A program made the position numbers and the translations under genes. This document shows, piece after piece, positions 1 through 7,768 of a DNA stretch of 23,512 bases. The stretch comes from Arcobacter sp. (GTDB lineage Bacteria > Campylobacterota > Campylobacteria > Campylobacterales > Arcobacteraceae): assembly GCA_016744485.1 (NCBI GenBank), contig JADGEG010000006.1, positions 1 through 23,512 of the forward strand. The letters run 5' to 3'. Each line of letters begins with the position of its first letter. The first letter of the stretch is position 1. The notes under the pieces are model-generated. The model made no database searches. It worked only from the letters and a program-made list of their open reading frames with translations, and was not told the origin of the DNA.

Positions 1-846
1 GTACTTAGGTTGATAATACTCACTATCAAGCCGTCCACTATCTCCAAAACTTTGCTTAAAAGTTTTTATAGCTACTTTTTCTTTTGATGGTTTAAAATCT
101 AATAAATCAAGTTCTTTTAAAAGTAGTTCTTCTGATTGTTTATAAAGTTTTTTACTATCTTCTAGTTTTTGATGTGACAATTTTGATAAATAAGTTATCT
201 TATTTTTAAATTTATTTGATAAGTTTGGAATTTTAATTTTTCTAATATTTGGATAATTTATCATTTGATATACATTACCTGCTGACATTCTTTTTGTTTG
301 TGATATTCCATAATAAGAATTTAAAAAAATACCTATAAAATGAGCTTGTAATTTATCACTTAAAACAATTCTCACAAGGTTTTGATTAATTGTTGCTCTC
401 GGAAATTTAGGAGGTACAACAACTGATAATCCAACTGAACCAATTGTAGTCAATAATATATCATTTTCTTTAAATTCTGCTCTTAGGGTTTCAGTGCTTT
501 CATCTTCAGAAATAAAATCTAAATCTGCTAAATCAATTACTCCATCTTTGATATTTGAATTTTTAATAAACACAACACCTTCGTTAGTTAATTTAACTCC
601 TCCATGTTTACCATCTGTTAATAATTCTATATAATTATCAAAAGTCAAATACCCTATATTTTGTAATAAATTTTCAACTATAAAATATTCTTTTTTAGAA
701 TACTCACTATCAATTCTTTTACTATCATTATCTTTTAAAACTTCACTAAGTTTAAGTTCTACAGCTTCCAGCCCATCTAATAAAGCATTATATTTAGCTT
801 CATTAAATGGGCTATTTACTTTCCCGAAAAACTTAGATTCTCCTTT
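1..846 (-). CDS. hsdS: Restriction-modification specificity subunit (HsdS-like), partial, no normal start codon
   Basis: This is the DNA-recognition subunit that would direct the neighbouring methylase. The frame is open from just after a TAA at 847-849 to the left edge, 282 codons, and continues outside the window. It reads FFGKVNSPFNEAKYNALLDG near its beginning. It contains one target-recognition domain followed by a helical stretch and, at the edge, SGRLDSEYYQPKY. The same kind of motif appears near the start as KRIDSEY, which is the repeated conserved region typical of HsdS. There is no ATG, GTG or TTG in frame near the beginning, although AAGGAG lies just upstream inside hsdM. The frame overlaps the end of hsdM in the -1 register at a T5 run (827-831). 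It may be made by frameshifting as an HsdM-HsdS fusion, be phase-variable, be disrupted, or carry a sequencing indel. Assignment to HsdS is firm; the true start is unknown. Confidence 0.8.
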
Positions 847-2798
847 TTAGCAAACTGCTTAAAGGCTTCTGCTATTCCATCTTTTGTACGTCCTTCATGA
901 TTAAATAAATCATGTTTTACTATTAAGTGGTCATGTTCATCAAGGGCATTTGTACCATCTTCATTTTTGACATATATTTTTTCGCCACTATTATCCTTGC
1001 TTTGTTCTTGCATGCTTGCAAAGAAGATATTATAATCCTCTTGTTGAGGGCAAAGCTCCTTATCCCACTTTTGCACTATCAAAACACTTGTTTTCGTTCC
1101 TGTATGAGGTTTAAATACATTTCCATGAAGTCCAACAACTGCCAATATTCTACACTTATCAGCTATATAATCTCTGATATTTTTATCACTAGAATTATTA
1201 AATCTTCCTTGTGGAAGTACAACAGCCATTCGTCCACCATCTTTTAACATATCAAGATTTCTTTCAATAAAAAGTATATCACGACCTACTTTTGTCTGAT
1301 ACTTGCCATTTGGTTTTTTACCTAATTCATATCTATGTAAGATATTTCCTTCTTTGATATCTCCTGCAAAAGGTGGGTTTGCCATAAGTAAATCAAAGTT
1401 AAATTCTTTGTTTTCATTTTTTATTTTTCTTAGTTTCTTAAGTCTTTTCCAGCCTTCAAAGTAGTTATCCATCCAGTCTTCATCTTCTAAGTTTTCGCTC
1501 CATCTTTCATAATCAAGTGAGTTCATATTTAATACATTCGTATGACCATCTCCAGCGATGATATTTAACATTCGTGCAACTCTAACTGATTTTTTATCAA
1601 AGTCTATTCCAAATACTTTTTCTTTTACATACTTTAAAGCTCTTGGGTGTTTTTTTTGGGCTGTAAAAAGATTTGATTCTTGTATATCTAAGTCTTTATA
1701 TATCTTTTTCCAAACATCAAAAACAGTATGTATAGGAAAGCCACAGCTTCCAGATGCTGTGTCCATCATGTATTCTTCTTCTTTGGGGTTTAACATCTTT
1801 ACACACATATCTATTACATATCTTGGTGTGAAGTATTGACCTTTTTCACCTTTTGCATTTTTATTTACAAGGTATTCAAAAGCATCATCTATTACATCTA
1901 AATTTGAATTAAAAAGTTTTACATCTTGAAGCGATGAAACACAAACCGACAAATGAGAAGCTGAAAGCTCTATTGGTTCATCTTCTTTAAATATACCATT
2001 CCATTGCTCTTTTGCTTCTTTAAAAATGCCTTCTATTTTTTCTTTTAATTCTGCATCACTTTCGCCATAGTTTCTAAACTCAAGATTTGTAGTTAGTTTT
2101 CTAGTATTTTGCAACTCATCAAAAAGCTTTATAAATATGAGTTTAAAAACTTCTTCAAATACATCAACTCCAGCATTTGCTAAAACTTCATCTTCCATAT
2201 CTAAGATTATATTTTTCAAACCTCTTCTTTGAGTTTTTAATATATCTTTTTTTATCAAGTCTTGTATATTGAACTTTTCTTTTAAAACATCTCTTAAACT
2301 TTTATTTGCTTTTGGAATATCTGGAATTGGTTCAAAATAATTAGGGTCTTTTCTATGATAATATATAGTTTGCTCACCATTACTCCATATAGCAATAGTT
2401 GCCCCTGTGGAGTTACAATAGCTTTTTAACTGCTCTTTTCCATCTTTTAGTTTTGGTTTTTTAACTTCTATAACTATATAAGGCACATTTAAATTTAATT
2501 TATCCATTATTACTATATCAGCGCGTTTTACTTCTCTTCCAAAGTGTACAGGAAATTCAACTTTCATACGACTATAAGGATAAGCATAATCTTTATGAAG
2601 TGATAATAAAAAAAGCTGTCTTACTAACTCTTCTGGTTTTACTTGTATGTCTTTTTTTCTTATCAAACAAGTTATAAAGTTAGTATCTTTTCCTCTTAAG
2701 GGTTTTTGAAAGATTAAACTTTCTATTTCTTTTATGTATTCTTCTTTAAACTGTGTTAATTTATAATTTGTATCTTTTAATATATTGCCAATTATCAT
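816..2798 (-). CDS. hsdM: Type I/IIB-like N6-adenine DNA methylase with N-terminal nuclease-like domain (HsdM-like)
   Basis: Predicted adenine-N6 methyltransferase of a restriction-modification system, 660 aa, longer than a classic HsdM of about 500 aa. Residues 1-175 form an extra N-terminal domain like the HsdR N-terminal region, with a PD-(D/E)xK-like pattern: D94 in RADIVI, then E111 and K113 in IVIEVKKP. The methylase core follows: GQYFTPR at 320-326, SAM motif I DTASGSCGF at 346-354, and catalytic NPPF at 474-477. The start at 2798 has AAGGAT about 10 bases upstream, preceded by a duplicated promoter-like repeat. It is followed by an hsdS frame overlapping in -1 register. A methylase carrying a nuclease domain plus a separate specificity subunit resembles the BcgI-type (type IIB) layout. 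That is an inference, since a separate hsdR could lie outside the window. Confidence 0.9.
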   Translation of the reverse strand: MIIGNILKDTNYKLTQFKEEYIKEIESLIFQKPLRGKDTNFITCLIRKKDIQVKPEELVRQLFLLSLHKDYAYPYSRMKVEFPVHFGREVKRADIVIMDKLNLNVPYIVIEVKKPKLKDGKEQLKSYCNSTGATIAIWSNGEQTIYYHRKDPNYFEPIPDIPKANKSLRDVLKEKFNIQDLIKKDILKTQRRGLKNIILDMEDEVLANAGVDVFEEVFKLIFIKLFDELQNTRKLTTNLEFRNYGESDAELKEKIEGIFKEAKEQWNGIFKEDEPIELSASHLSVCVSSLQDVKLFNSNLDVIDDAFEYLVNKNAKGEKGQYFTPRYVIDMCVKMLNPKEEEYMMDTASGSCGFPIHTVFDVWKKIYKDLDIQESNLFTAQKKHPRALKYVKEKVFGIDFDKKSVRVARMLNIIAGDGHTNVLNMNSLDYERWSENLEDEDWMDNYFEGWKRLKKLRKIKNENKEFNFDLLMANPPFAGDIKEGNILHRYELGKKPNGKYQTKVGRDILFIERNLDMLKDGGRMAVVLPQGRFNNSSDKNIRDYIADKCRILAVVGLHGNVFKPHTGTKTSVLIVQKWDKELCPQQEDYNIFFASMQEQSKDNSGEKIYVKNEDGTNALDEHDHLIVKHDLFNHEGRTKDGIAEAFKQFAKKENLSFSGK

Positions 2799-2826
2799 AT
2801 GGTTTTATCCTTTTATTAAAAATATA

Positions 2827-2865
2827 TTTTAGCAAAAACTTAGCACAATTTTAGCAAAAACTTAG
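2827..2865 (-). promoter_or_regulatory. Tandem duplicated promoter-like repeat upstream of hsdM
   Basis: A 17-base direct repeat, plus strand 2827-2843 and 2849-2865, has a period of 22 bases. On the minus strand each copy reads CTAAGTTTTTGCTAAAAT. This matches the Campylobacterota-style T-rich block followed by an extended -10 element (GC-TAAAAT). Transcription from these would start near 2820 and 2842, ahead of the hsdM start at 2798. The duplication may give two promoters or a repeated operator. Confidence 0.5.
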
Positions 2866-2890
2866 AAGTATAACATTATTTTTTATATTC

Positions 2891-3943
2891 TTAATTCTTT
2901 AATAAAGGTAAGTTATTTAATAATTCTTCACAATATTCGTATTGGTCTAAGGCTTTAAGCCATGTTTTATTTAAAGCATTAGCACCATAATATGCACCTA
3001 AAACCATACCAATAGCCATTGCTCGTGAAGCATTATCGCCTCCTATCATCACATTTGCTACAAGTGCTTTATTTAAAGCATCTTTTTGTTTTGAATATTT
3101 AAGAATAAGATAAATAGATCCAGGAAGTGTACCTTCAGTTGGACTTGCTTTTCCTACACGTATGGGTTCACTTTTTCCTACATCCCAAAGTTTTGCCATA
3201 GAAGTAAGTGCTAAATCATCGCAAAATTGTTCTTTATGTAAAGATGAATTTTCATCTGCTTCTTCTTTGACTTTATTTAGTGCTATTTGCACCTTATCTT
3301 GAATAAATTGGCTACTTTTTATTGCAGTTTGTTTAATAGCTTCTAGTATTTCCGTACCGTTTAAAATTTTAAAAGTAACACGAGCAAAAAAATCTGCTCC
3401 ACTTAGTGCTTCTTCACTTCTATGTGTAAACATAACATCTCTTGAAAACTGAGCAATAGTATCTTCATCGTTAAAACAAGCATAAGAACACAGGTGTCGT
3501 ATAGCCATAGCGTTTGAAAATCCCCCTACTTGTGAAAGTGGAATATTTTGTTTTATTTGAGAGTAAGTCTCTTTTGTCATAGTGCAAACCCACGAACCCC
3601 AATTATTTTCAAACCTTTTTTGCCAATGAGGAATAAGGCTTTCTAAGGTAAATACTTCATTTTTTTGTGCTAAATTAGCCATGTGTTCTAAAATAAGTAT
3701 ATTATAATCACCATAATCAGTAGTCCCACCAGCTTTTTTATCTGGATGATAATTTCTCTCACCCCAACCAATACCGTGAGTTTGACCTCCCATCATTTCA
3801 CCTGGACTCATAAATTTATATATATTTTTATTTCCATATGCTTTATATATTTTTTTAGCATCATATTCATAATGAGAGCCTAAACATAAAGCATCACCTA
3901 CAATAGCAGAATAAAATATTCCTTTAATTTTATCTTGTTTCAT
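2891..3943 (-). CDS. ADP-ribosylglycohydrolase / crystallin J1-like family protein
   Basis: A 350-aa soluble all-helical protein of the ADP-ribosylglycohydrolase superfamily. It has the N-terminal GDALCLGSHYEY motif (G16-D17), a GGTTDYGDYN motif at 72-81 where DraG enzymes have the TDDT metal site, and a C-terminal GGDNASRAMAIGMVLGAYYG at 301-320 where DraG has the second metal ligands. The altered metal motifs look more like the crystallin J1/selenoprotein J branch than like DraG, so real ADP-ribosyl hydrolase activity is uncertain. The start is supported by AAGGTGG eight or so bases upstream. It is transcribed toward hsdM with a 92-base gap and is divergent from the SagB-like gene. No signal peptide or membrane segment is seen. 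Confidence 0.75.
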   Translation of the reverse strand: MKQDKIKGIFYSAIVGDALCLGSHYEYDAKKIYKAYGNKNIYKFMSPGEMMGGQTHGIGWGERNYHPDKKAGGTTDYGDYNILILEHMANLAQKNEVFTLESLIPHWQKRFENNWGSWVCTMTKETYSQIKQNIPLSQVGGFSNAMAIRHLCSYACFNDEDTIAQFSRDVMFTHRSEEALSGADFFARVTFKILNGTEILEAIKQTAIKSSQFIQDKVQIALNKVKEEADENSSLHKEQFCDDLALTSMAKLWDVGKSEPIRVGKASPTEGTLPGSIYLILKYSKQKDALNKALVANVMIGGDNASRAMAIGMVLGAYYGANALNKTWLKALDQYEYCEELLNNLPLLKN

Positions 3944-4064
3944 AGTAATATATCCACCTTAAAATTTTTCTAATCCTATCATTAAACTTGTTTATAAAGG
4001 TTATATATTTTTATTTAGTTTTTTTTCATAAGATTATTTATATTTATCTTTGTTATTATCACTT

Positions 4065-5633
4065 ATGAATAAAAATTTACAAATGCTTTATATTTATCAC
4101 AATGAAACAAAACACTCATATAATAAATATGCCAAATCTTTGGGATATATGGATTGGGCGACACAACCAGACCCATATAGAAGCTATACAAATACAAAGC
4201 AAATAAAATTACCCTTATCTTTTAGAAATAATACTTTAAAATATAATGACATTTTTAATAAAAACAAAATACAAACTGCACCATTTTCTATAGAATCAAT
4301 AAGTCAATTTTTTCAATTTTCTTTAGGATTATCAGCTATTAAATCTTATGAGGGTCAATCTTGGGCATTAAGGTGTAATGCCTCAAGTGGAAACTTACAA
4401 CCAAGTGAATCATATATAATAGCTCAAGATATAGAAAATATTGAAGATGGTTTGTATCATTATGATGTTAGAAACCATAATTTAGAATTATTAGCACAAA
4501 AAACACAAAATTTAAATATACCTAAAGACTCTTTTATTATAGGACTTACTTCTATTGTTTGGAGAGAAGCTTGGAAATATGGGGAGAGGTCATGGCGATA
4601 TACTCAACTAGATTGTGGTCATGCTTATAAAGCTCTTGAAATATCTGCGAAAATATTAGGCTGGGATATAGAAATCATAAATACAAATGATACAGATATA
4701 TCAAATCTATTAGGACTTAATGATAAACATAGATATGTTCAAGAAGAAAGTGAACACTCTGATATACTTTTACTTGTAAGCAAAAATATAAATGAAAATA
4801 CAAGTATTGCGAATATTGATGTTTTAACATTACGAAAAAACTTACAAAAAAACTATTTTGGAACAGCAAATACTTTAAGTCCTGTACGACATAATTGGGA
4901 TATTTTAGAACAAATTGAAGAAGCTGTAAGTGTAACACACAGTAAACAAGAATTAGTAAAGTCATATTCAAATAGCATACGAGAATGCAAATATGAATCA
5001 AAACAAATAGTTCTAAAAAGACGCTCAGCTCAAATAATGAATAAAGATGATTCAAAAATATCAAAGAAACAATTTGAAATTTTATTAGCAAGTATTCTTA
5101 CAAAAAAAGATAATCCTATAAGTTTAGTCTTATTCGTACACAATGTAGAAAATCTAAGCTCAGGACTTTATATCTTACTTGGAAATAGTTATTATGAAAC
5201 TGATTTAAAAGCTTGTTTAAAAGATACTTTTGTTTGGGAAAAAGTACAAAGTAAAGTCAATGATTTATATTTACTTCAAAATGGAGACTTTAAATACACA
5301 GCAAAAACAATTTCTTGTAATCAAGACATAGCATCGCAAAGTGCATTTTCTTTAGGAATGTTAGTGCAGTTTGATAAACAAATACGAAAGTATGGAGCAC
5401 ATAGATATAAAGAATTATACTGGAACTGTGGAGCCATAGGACAACAGTTATATCTAGAAGCTACATCGTTAGATCTTAGTGCTACAGGAATAGGATGTTT
5501 TTTAGATGATATTTGTCATGAGCTATTGGGTATTAAAAATACTAGCTATCAATCTTTATATCATTTTACAATTGGTCGTGGATTATTTGATACTAGACTT
5601 ACAAATGAAGACCCCTATCAAAATAGAAGTTAA
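4065..5633 (+). CDS. Twin-domain SagB/ThcOx-like nitroreductase family protein
   Basis: A 522-aa protein with two tandem FMN-dependent nitroreductase-fold domains, the arrangement seen in SagB/ThcOx-like dehydrogenases. Domain one has R103-C-N-A-S-S-G-N followed by QPSESY, equivalent to the RxxPSxGxxxPxE flavin/phosphate-binding motif, and later YTQLDCGHAYKALEISA. Domain two starts around KRRSAQ and has WNCGAIGQQLYLEATSL and the C-terminal GIGCFLDD region. I chose the ATG at 4065; an in-frame TTG at 4050 is possible, and neither has a clear ribosome binding site. In SagB proteins these domains oxidise azolines in peptide natural products, but no precursor peptide, cyclodehydratase or exporter is visible here, so the substrate is unknown. 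It is divergent from the ADP-ribosylglycohydrolase-like gene. Confidence 0.8.
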   Translation: MNKNLQMLYIYHNETKHSYNKYAKSLGYMDWATQPDPYRSYTNTKQIKLPLSFRNNTLKYNDIFNKNKIQTAPFSIESISQFFQFSLGLSAIKSYEGQSWALRCNASSGNLQPSESYIIAQDIENIEDGLYHYDVRNHNLELLAQKTQNLNIPKDSFIIGLTSIVWREAWKYGERSWRYTQLDCGHAYKALEISAKILGWDIEIINTNDTDISNLLGLNDKHRYVQEESEHSDILLLVSKNINENTSIANIDVLTLRKNLQKNYFGTANTLSPVRHNWDILEQIEEAVSVTHSKQELVKSYSNSIRECKYESKQIVLKRRSAQIMNKDDSKISKKQFEILLASILTKKDNPISLVLFVHNVENLSSGLYILLGNSYYETDLKACLKDTFVWEKVQSKVNDLYLLQNGDFKYTAKTISCNQDIASQSAFSLGMLVQFDKQIRKYGAHRYKELYWNCGAIGQQLYLEATSLDLSATGIGCFLDDICHELLGIKNTSYQSLYHFTIGRGLFDTRLTNEDPYQNRS

Positions 5634-5667
5634 AAAAGAATTATTCTCTTTTAATACAAGCTATTAT

Positions 5668-5695
5668 ATACAATCGAATTATGCTTTGTATTTTT
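5668..5695 (+). terminator. Weak candidate terminator after the SagB-like gene
   Basis: Stem ATACAA (5668-5673) with TTGTAT (5686-5691), loop of 12 bases, followed by TTTT. The stem is short and AT-rich, so this is tentative. Confidence 0.3.
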
Positions 5696-5848
5696 AATGA
5701 TATGGTGATAATTTTTTAATATAAAGTCTTATCTTGTTTTGTTTATCTTTTTTATCTTTACCTATAAACTATCTTTGTTTTAAGACTTCAATTAATCTTT
5801 TGTTATAAGAAGTACATTAATTAAGTATTTCTACTTCTTTAGCAGTAT

Positions 5849-5886
5849 ATATGTATCTTCTTTTAATAAAGATACATATTATTTTA
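5849..5886 (+). terminator. Candidate rho-independent terminator
   Basis: Perfect 11-bp stem ATATGTATCTT (5849-5859) with AAGATACATAT (5869-5879), loop of 9 bases, then the T-rich tail TATTTTA. The orientation fits ending plus-strand transcripts that read through from the SagB-like gene. A symmetrical stem could also help stop helicase transcripts coming from the other side. Confidence 0.5.
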
Positions 5887-5992
5887 TACATTAGCAATGT
5901 AATATTTATAAAGTTAAGATAGTAAGATTAGTTGATATATAATTAAAACTTAGTATCATAAGGGATAAATGAAGCGATTAACAAAAAATTGG

Positions 5993-7483
5993 TTATCTTC
6001 TTTTTTGTCCATCATTTCTTTGGTTTCTTGATGTAGGTCTAGAAGAATTTCCAGAGTTACTATTTCTTCTTCTGCTGTTGCTATTATTACTACGATTTCT
6101 ATCATTTCGTCTTTTATGTGAGCCATATCTATTATGTCCACCATCATCTTTCATATGTTGCATTCTGTCATATAATCTTGTAATATCATTTTGAGATTTA
6201 CCTATAAAATTATTTCCTTTAACATCAGCACTATTAGCAAGAATAGAAGCTAATTTATAAGCAATAGTAGATACATCATAATCTTCTTTAAGAAGTTCAA
6301 CAATTTCAAGTGCTTGATCAAGTGTTTTTTGATTTTTAATTTTATCTACTAATGATTTTGTTTTCATTTTTTTAACTAAGTCAATATTTGGTACAACTTT
6401 AGCTTCTAATTTAGATCCAGTAGTTTTTTGAATTTTTTGAATCATTCTAAATTCATGAGGAGTTACAATAGATACTGCCATTCCTACTTTTCCAGCTCTT
6501 CCAGTTCGTCCAATTCTATGTACATAAGATTCAGAATCAAATGGTAAATGATAATTAAATACATGTGTAACATCATTTACATCAAGTCCTCTTGCAGCGA
6601 CATCAGTAGCTACTAATACTTCTAAATCACTTTTTTTAAAAGATTTTATTACTTCTTCTCTTTGTCTTTGCTCCATATCTCCATGTAAACCTTTTGCAAA
6701 GTAACCCTGTGCTACTAAATAAGTTGATAATCTATCAACTTCTTTTTTTGTTCTACAAAATATGATAGATTTGTCTGGATTTTTATAATCATATAATCTA
6801 ATTAAAGCATCATCTCGTTCATATTCATCAACTACATAAAAAACTTGAGAAATATTTACATTTGTAATATTTTTTTGTGTTAATGTTATAAATTCTGGAT
6901 TTTTTAAAATATTTTTTGCAAGAGTTTTTATAGCTTGTGGCATGGTTGCTGAGAATAATAATGTTTGTTCAATATTTGGTAAAAATTTAAAAATCTTTTT
7001 TATATCATCTAAAAATCCCATGTCAAGCATTTCATCTGCTTCATCTAATACTACAAATCTTGGATTTATTTTAATTTGTCCAGTTTTTAATAAATCAATA
7101 AATCTTCCAGGAGTTGCTACAATTATACCTGCATTGTCTATATGTTTTAATTGTCTTGAATATGATTGCCCTCCATAAACTGTAGCAGTATTGATATTAA
7201 GAAACTTTCCAAATCTAAATAACTCATCGGATACTTGCATAGCTAGTTCTCTTGTAGGAACTATAATTACAGCTTGAACACCTTTTTTATTCTCCATCAT
7301 AGTTAATATTGGTAAACCAAATGCTGCTGTTTTACCTGTACCTGTATGTGCTTGTCCTACTATATCTTTTTTATTTAAGATAATAGGAATAGCTTTTTCT
7401 TGTATAGGGCTAGGTTCTTTAAATCCTGCTATATCAATTGCTTTTTGTAATTCTTCTTTAAAACCAAATTCTGTAAATGTCAT
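5993..7483 (-). CDS. DEAD-box ATP-dependent RNA helicase
   Basis: A 496-aa RNA helicase of the RhlE/CshA/DeaD class, expected in the cytoplasm remodelling structured RNA (ribosome assembly, mRNA decay or cold growth). All core motifs are present in order: Q motif SPIQEKAIPIIL, Walker A AHTGTGKTAAF, PTRELA, TPGR, DEAD in VLDEADEMLDMGF, SAT in FSATMP, FCRTKKEVD, VATDVAARGLDV, and HRIGRTGRAG. A helical extension follows the core. The last 45 residues form a low-complexity tail rich in Arg, Asn and Ser, suited to unspecific RNA binding. The start at 7483 has AAGG about 8 bases upstream, with a TATAAT box and an inverted repeat just before it. It stands alone between a convergent gene and prpF. 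Confidence 0.95.
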   Translation of the reverse strand: MTFTEFGFKEELQKAIDIAGFKEPSPIQEKAIPIILNKKDIVGQAHTGTGKTAAFGLPILTMMENKKGVQAVIIVPTRELAMQVSDELFRFGKFLNINTATVYGGQSYSRQLKHIDNAGIIVATPGRFIDLLKTGQIKINPRFVVLDEADEMLDMGFLDDIKKIFKFLPNIEQTLLFSATMPQAIKTLAKNILKNPEFITLTQKNITNVNISQVFYVVDEYERDDALIRLYDYKNPDKSIIFCRTKKEVDRLSTYLVAQGYFAKGLHGDMEQRQREEVIKSFKKSDLEVLVATDVAARGLDVNDVTHVFNYHLPFDSESYVHRIGRTGRAGKVGMAVSIVTPHEFRMIQKIQKTTGSKLEAKVVPNIDLVKKMKTKSLVDKIKNQKTLDQALEIVELLKEDYDVSTIAYKLASILANSADVKGNNFIGKSQNDITRLYDRMQHMKDDGGHNRYGSHKRRNDRNRSNNSNSRRRNSNSGNSSRPTSRNQRNDGQKRR

Positions 7484-7503
7484 ATTTTTGCCTTAGTTAT
7501 TTC

Positions 7504-7528
7504 TTACTAAAAATAGTAAAAAATTATA
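7504..7528 (-). promoter_or_regulatory. Promoter and leader palindrome of the helicase gene
   Basis: On the minus strand a perfect TATAAT lies at 7528-7523. It is followed by TTACTATTTTTAGTAA (7519-7504), a palindrome with 6-base arms and a 4-base centre. The palindrome falls at or just after the expected transcription start, so it could be an operator or a short 5' leader hairpin. Confidence 0.45.
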
Positions 7529-7768
7529 TTAAATTTTGTACACATATACATAAATTTTATTAGGTAAAATAATACAATGTTAAAAATATTGGTATTAATT
7601 TAAAATAAGGTTTCGTAAAACAAAACAAAATACTATGTAAGAAGTGTACTTTCGCCCATTCTAGCTAAAAATAGATAAAGGCTAGCTTTTAAAAATAGCT
7701 AAAATCACTCTAAATATCGTGAGTTTATATTTAAACTACTTTATTTAATTTATTTTTATAAAAATAAA

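Larger units (their letters stand above)
5634..5992. other. Gene-free convergent intergenic region with hairpins
   Basis: This 359-base region lies between the SagB-like gene and the helicase gene, which converge. I see no plausible coding sequence. It holds a weak hairpin at 5668-5691 followed by five T, an 8-bp stem at 5807-5839 (AAGAAGTA with TACTTCTT), and a perfect 11-bp stem at 5849-5879. All are best read as transcription terminators or 3' end structures. Confidence 0.6.

Noticed and set aside
927..1247. Plus-strand open frame inside hsdM
   Set aside because: It is antisense to clear methylase motifs and shows no family-like sequence.
4050..4064. TTG start extending the SagB-like protein by five residues
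   Set aside because: It is weaker than the ATG at 4065, and the extension (MLLSL) adds nothing family-like.
4717..5091. Minus-strand open frame inside the SagB-like gene
   Set aside because: Leu/Phe-rich shadow of AT-rich coding sequence, with no ribosome binding site or recognisable domain.
5956..6147. Short minus-strand open frame over the helicase 3' end
   Set aside because: It is a frame shadow of the Arg/Asn/Ser-rich helicase tail; the helicase frame is complete.
7620..7740. Repeated AGCTAAAAAT-like words between prpF and the helicase
   Set aside because: Short, imperfect repeats with only a 5-bp CTAGC/GCTAG stem; not enough for a structured RNA or a mobile element.
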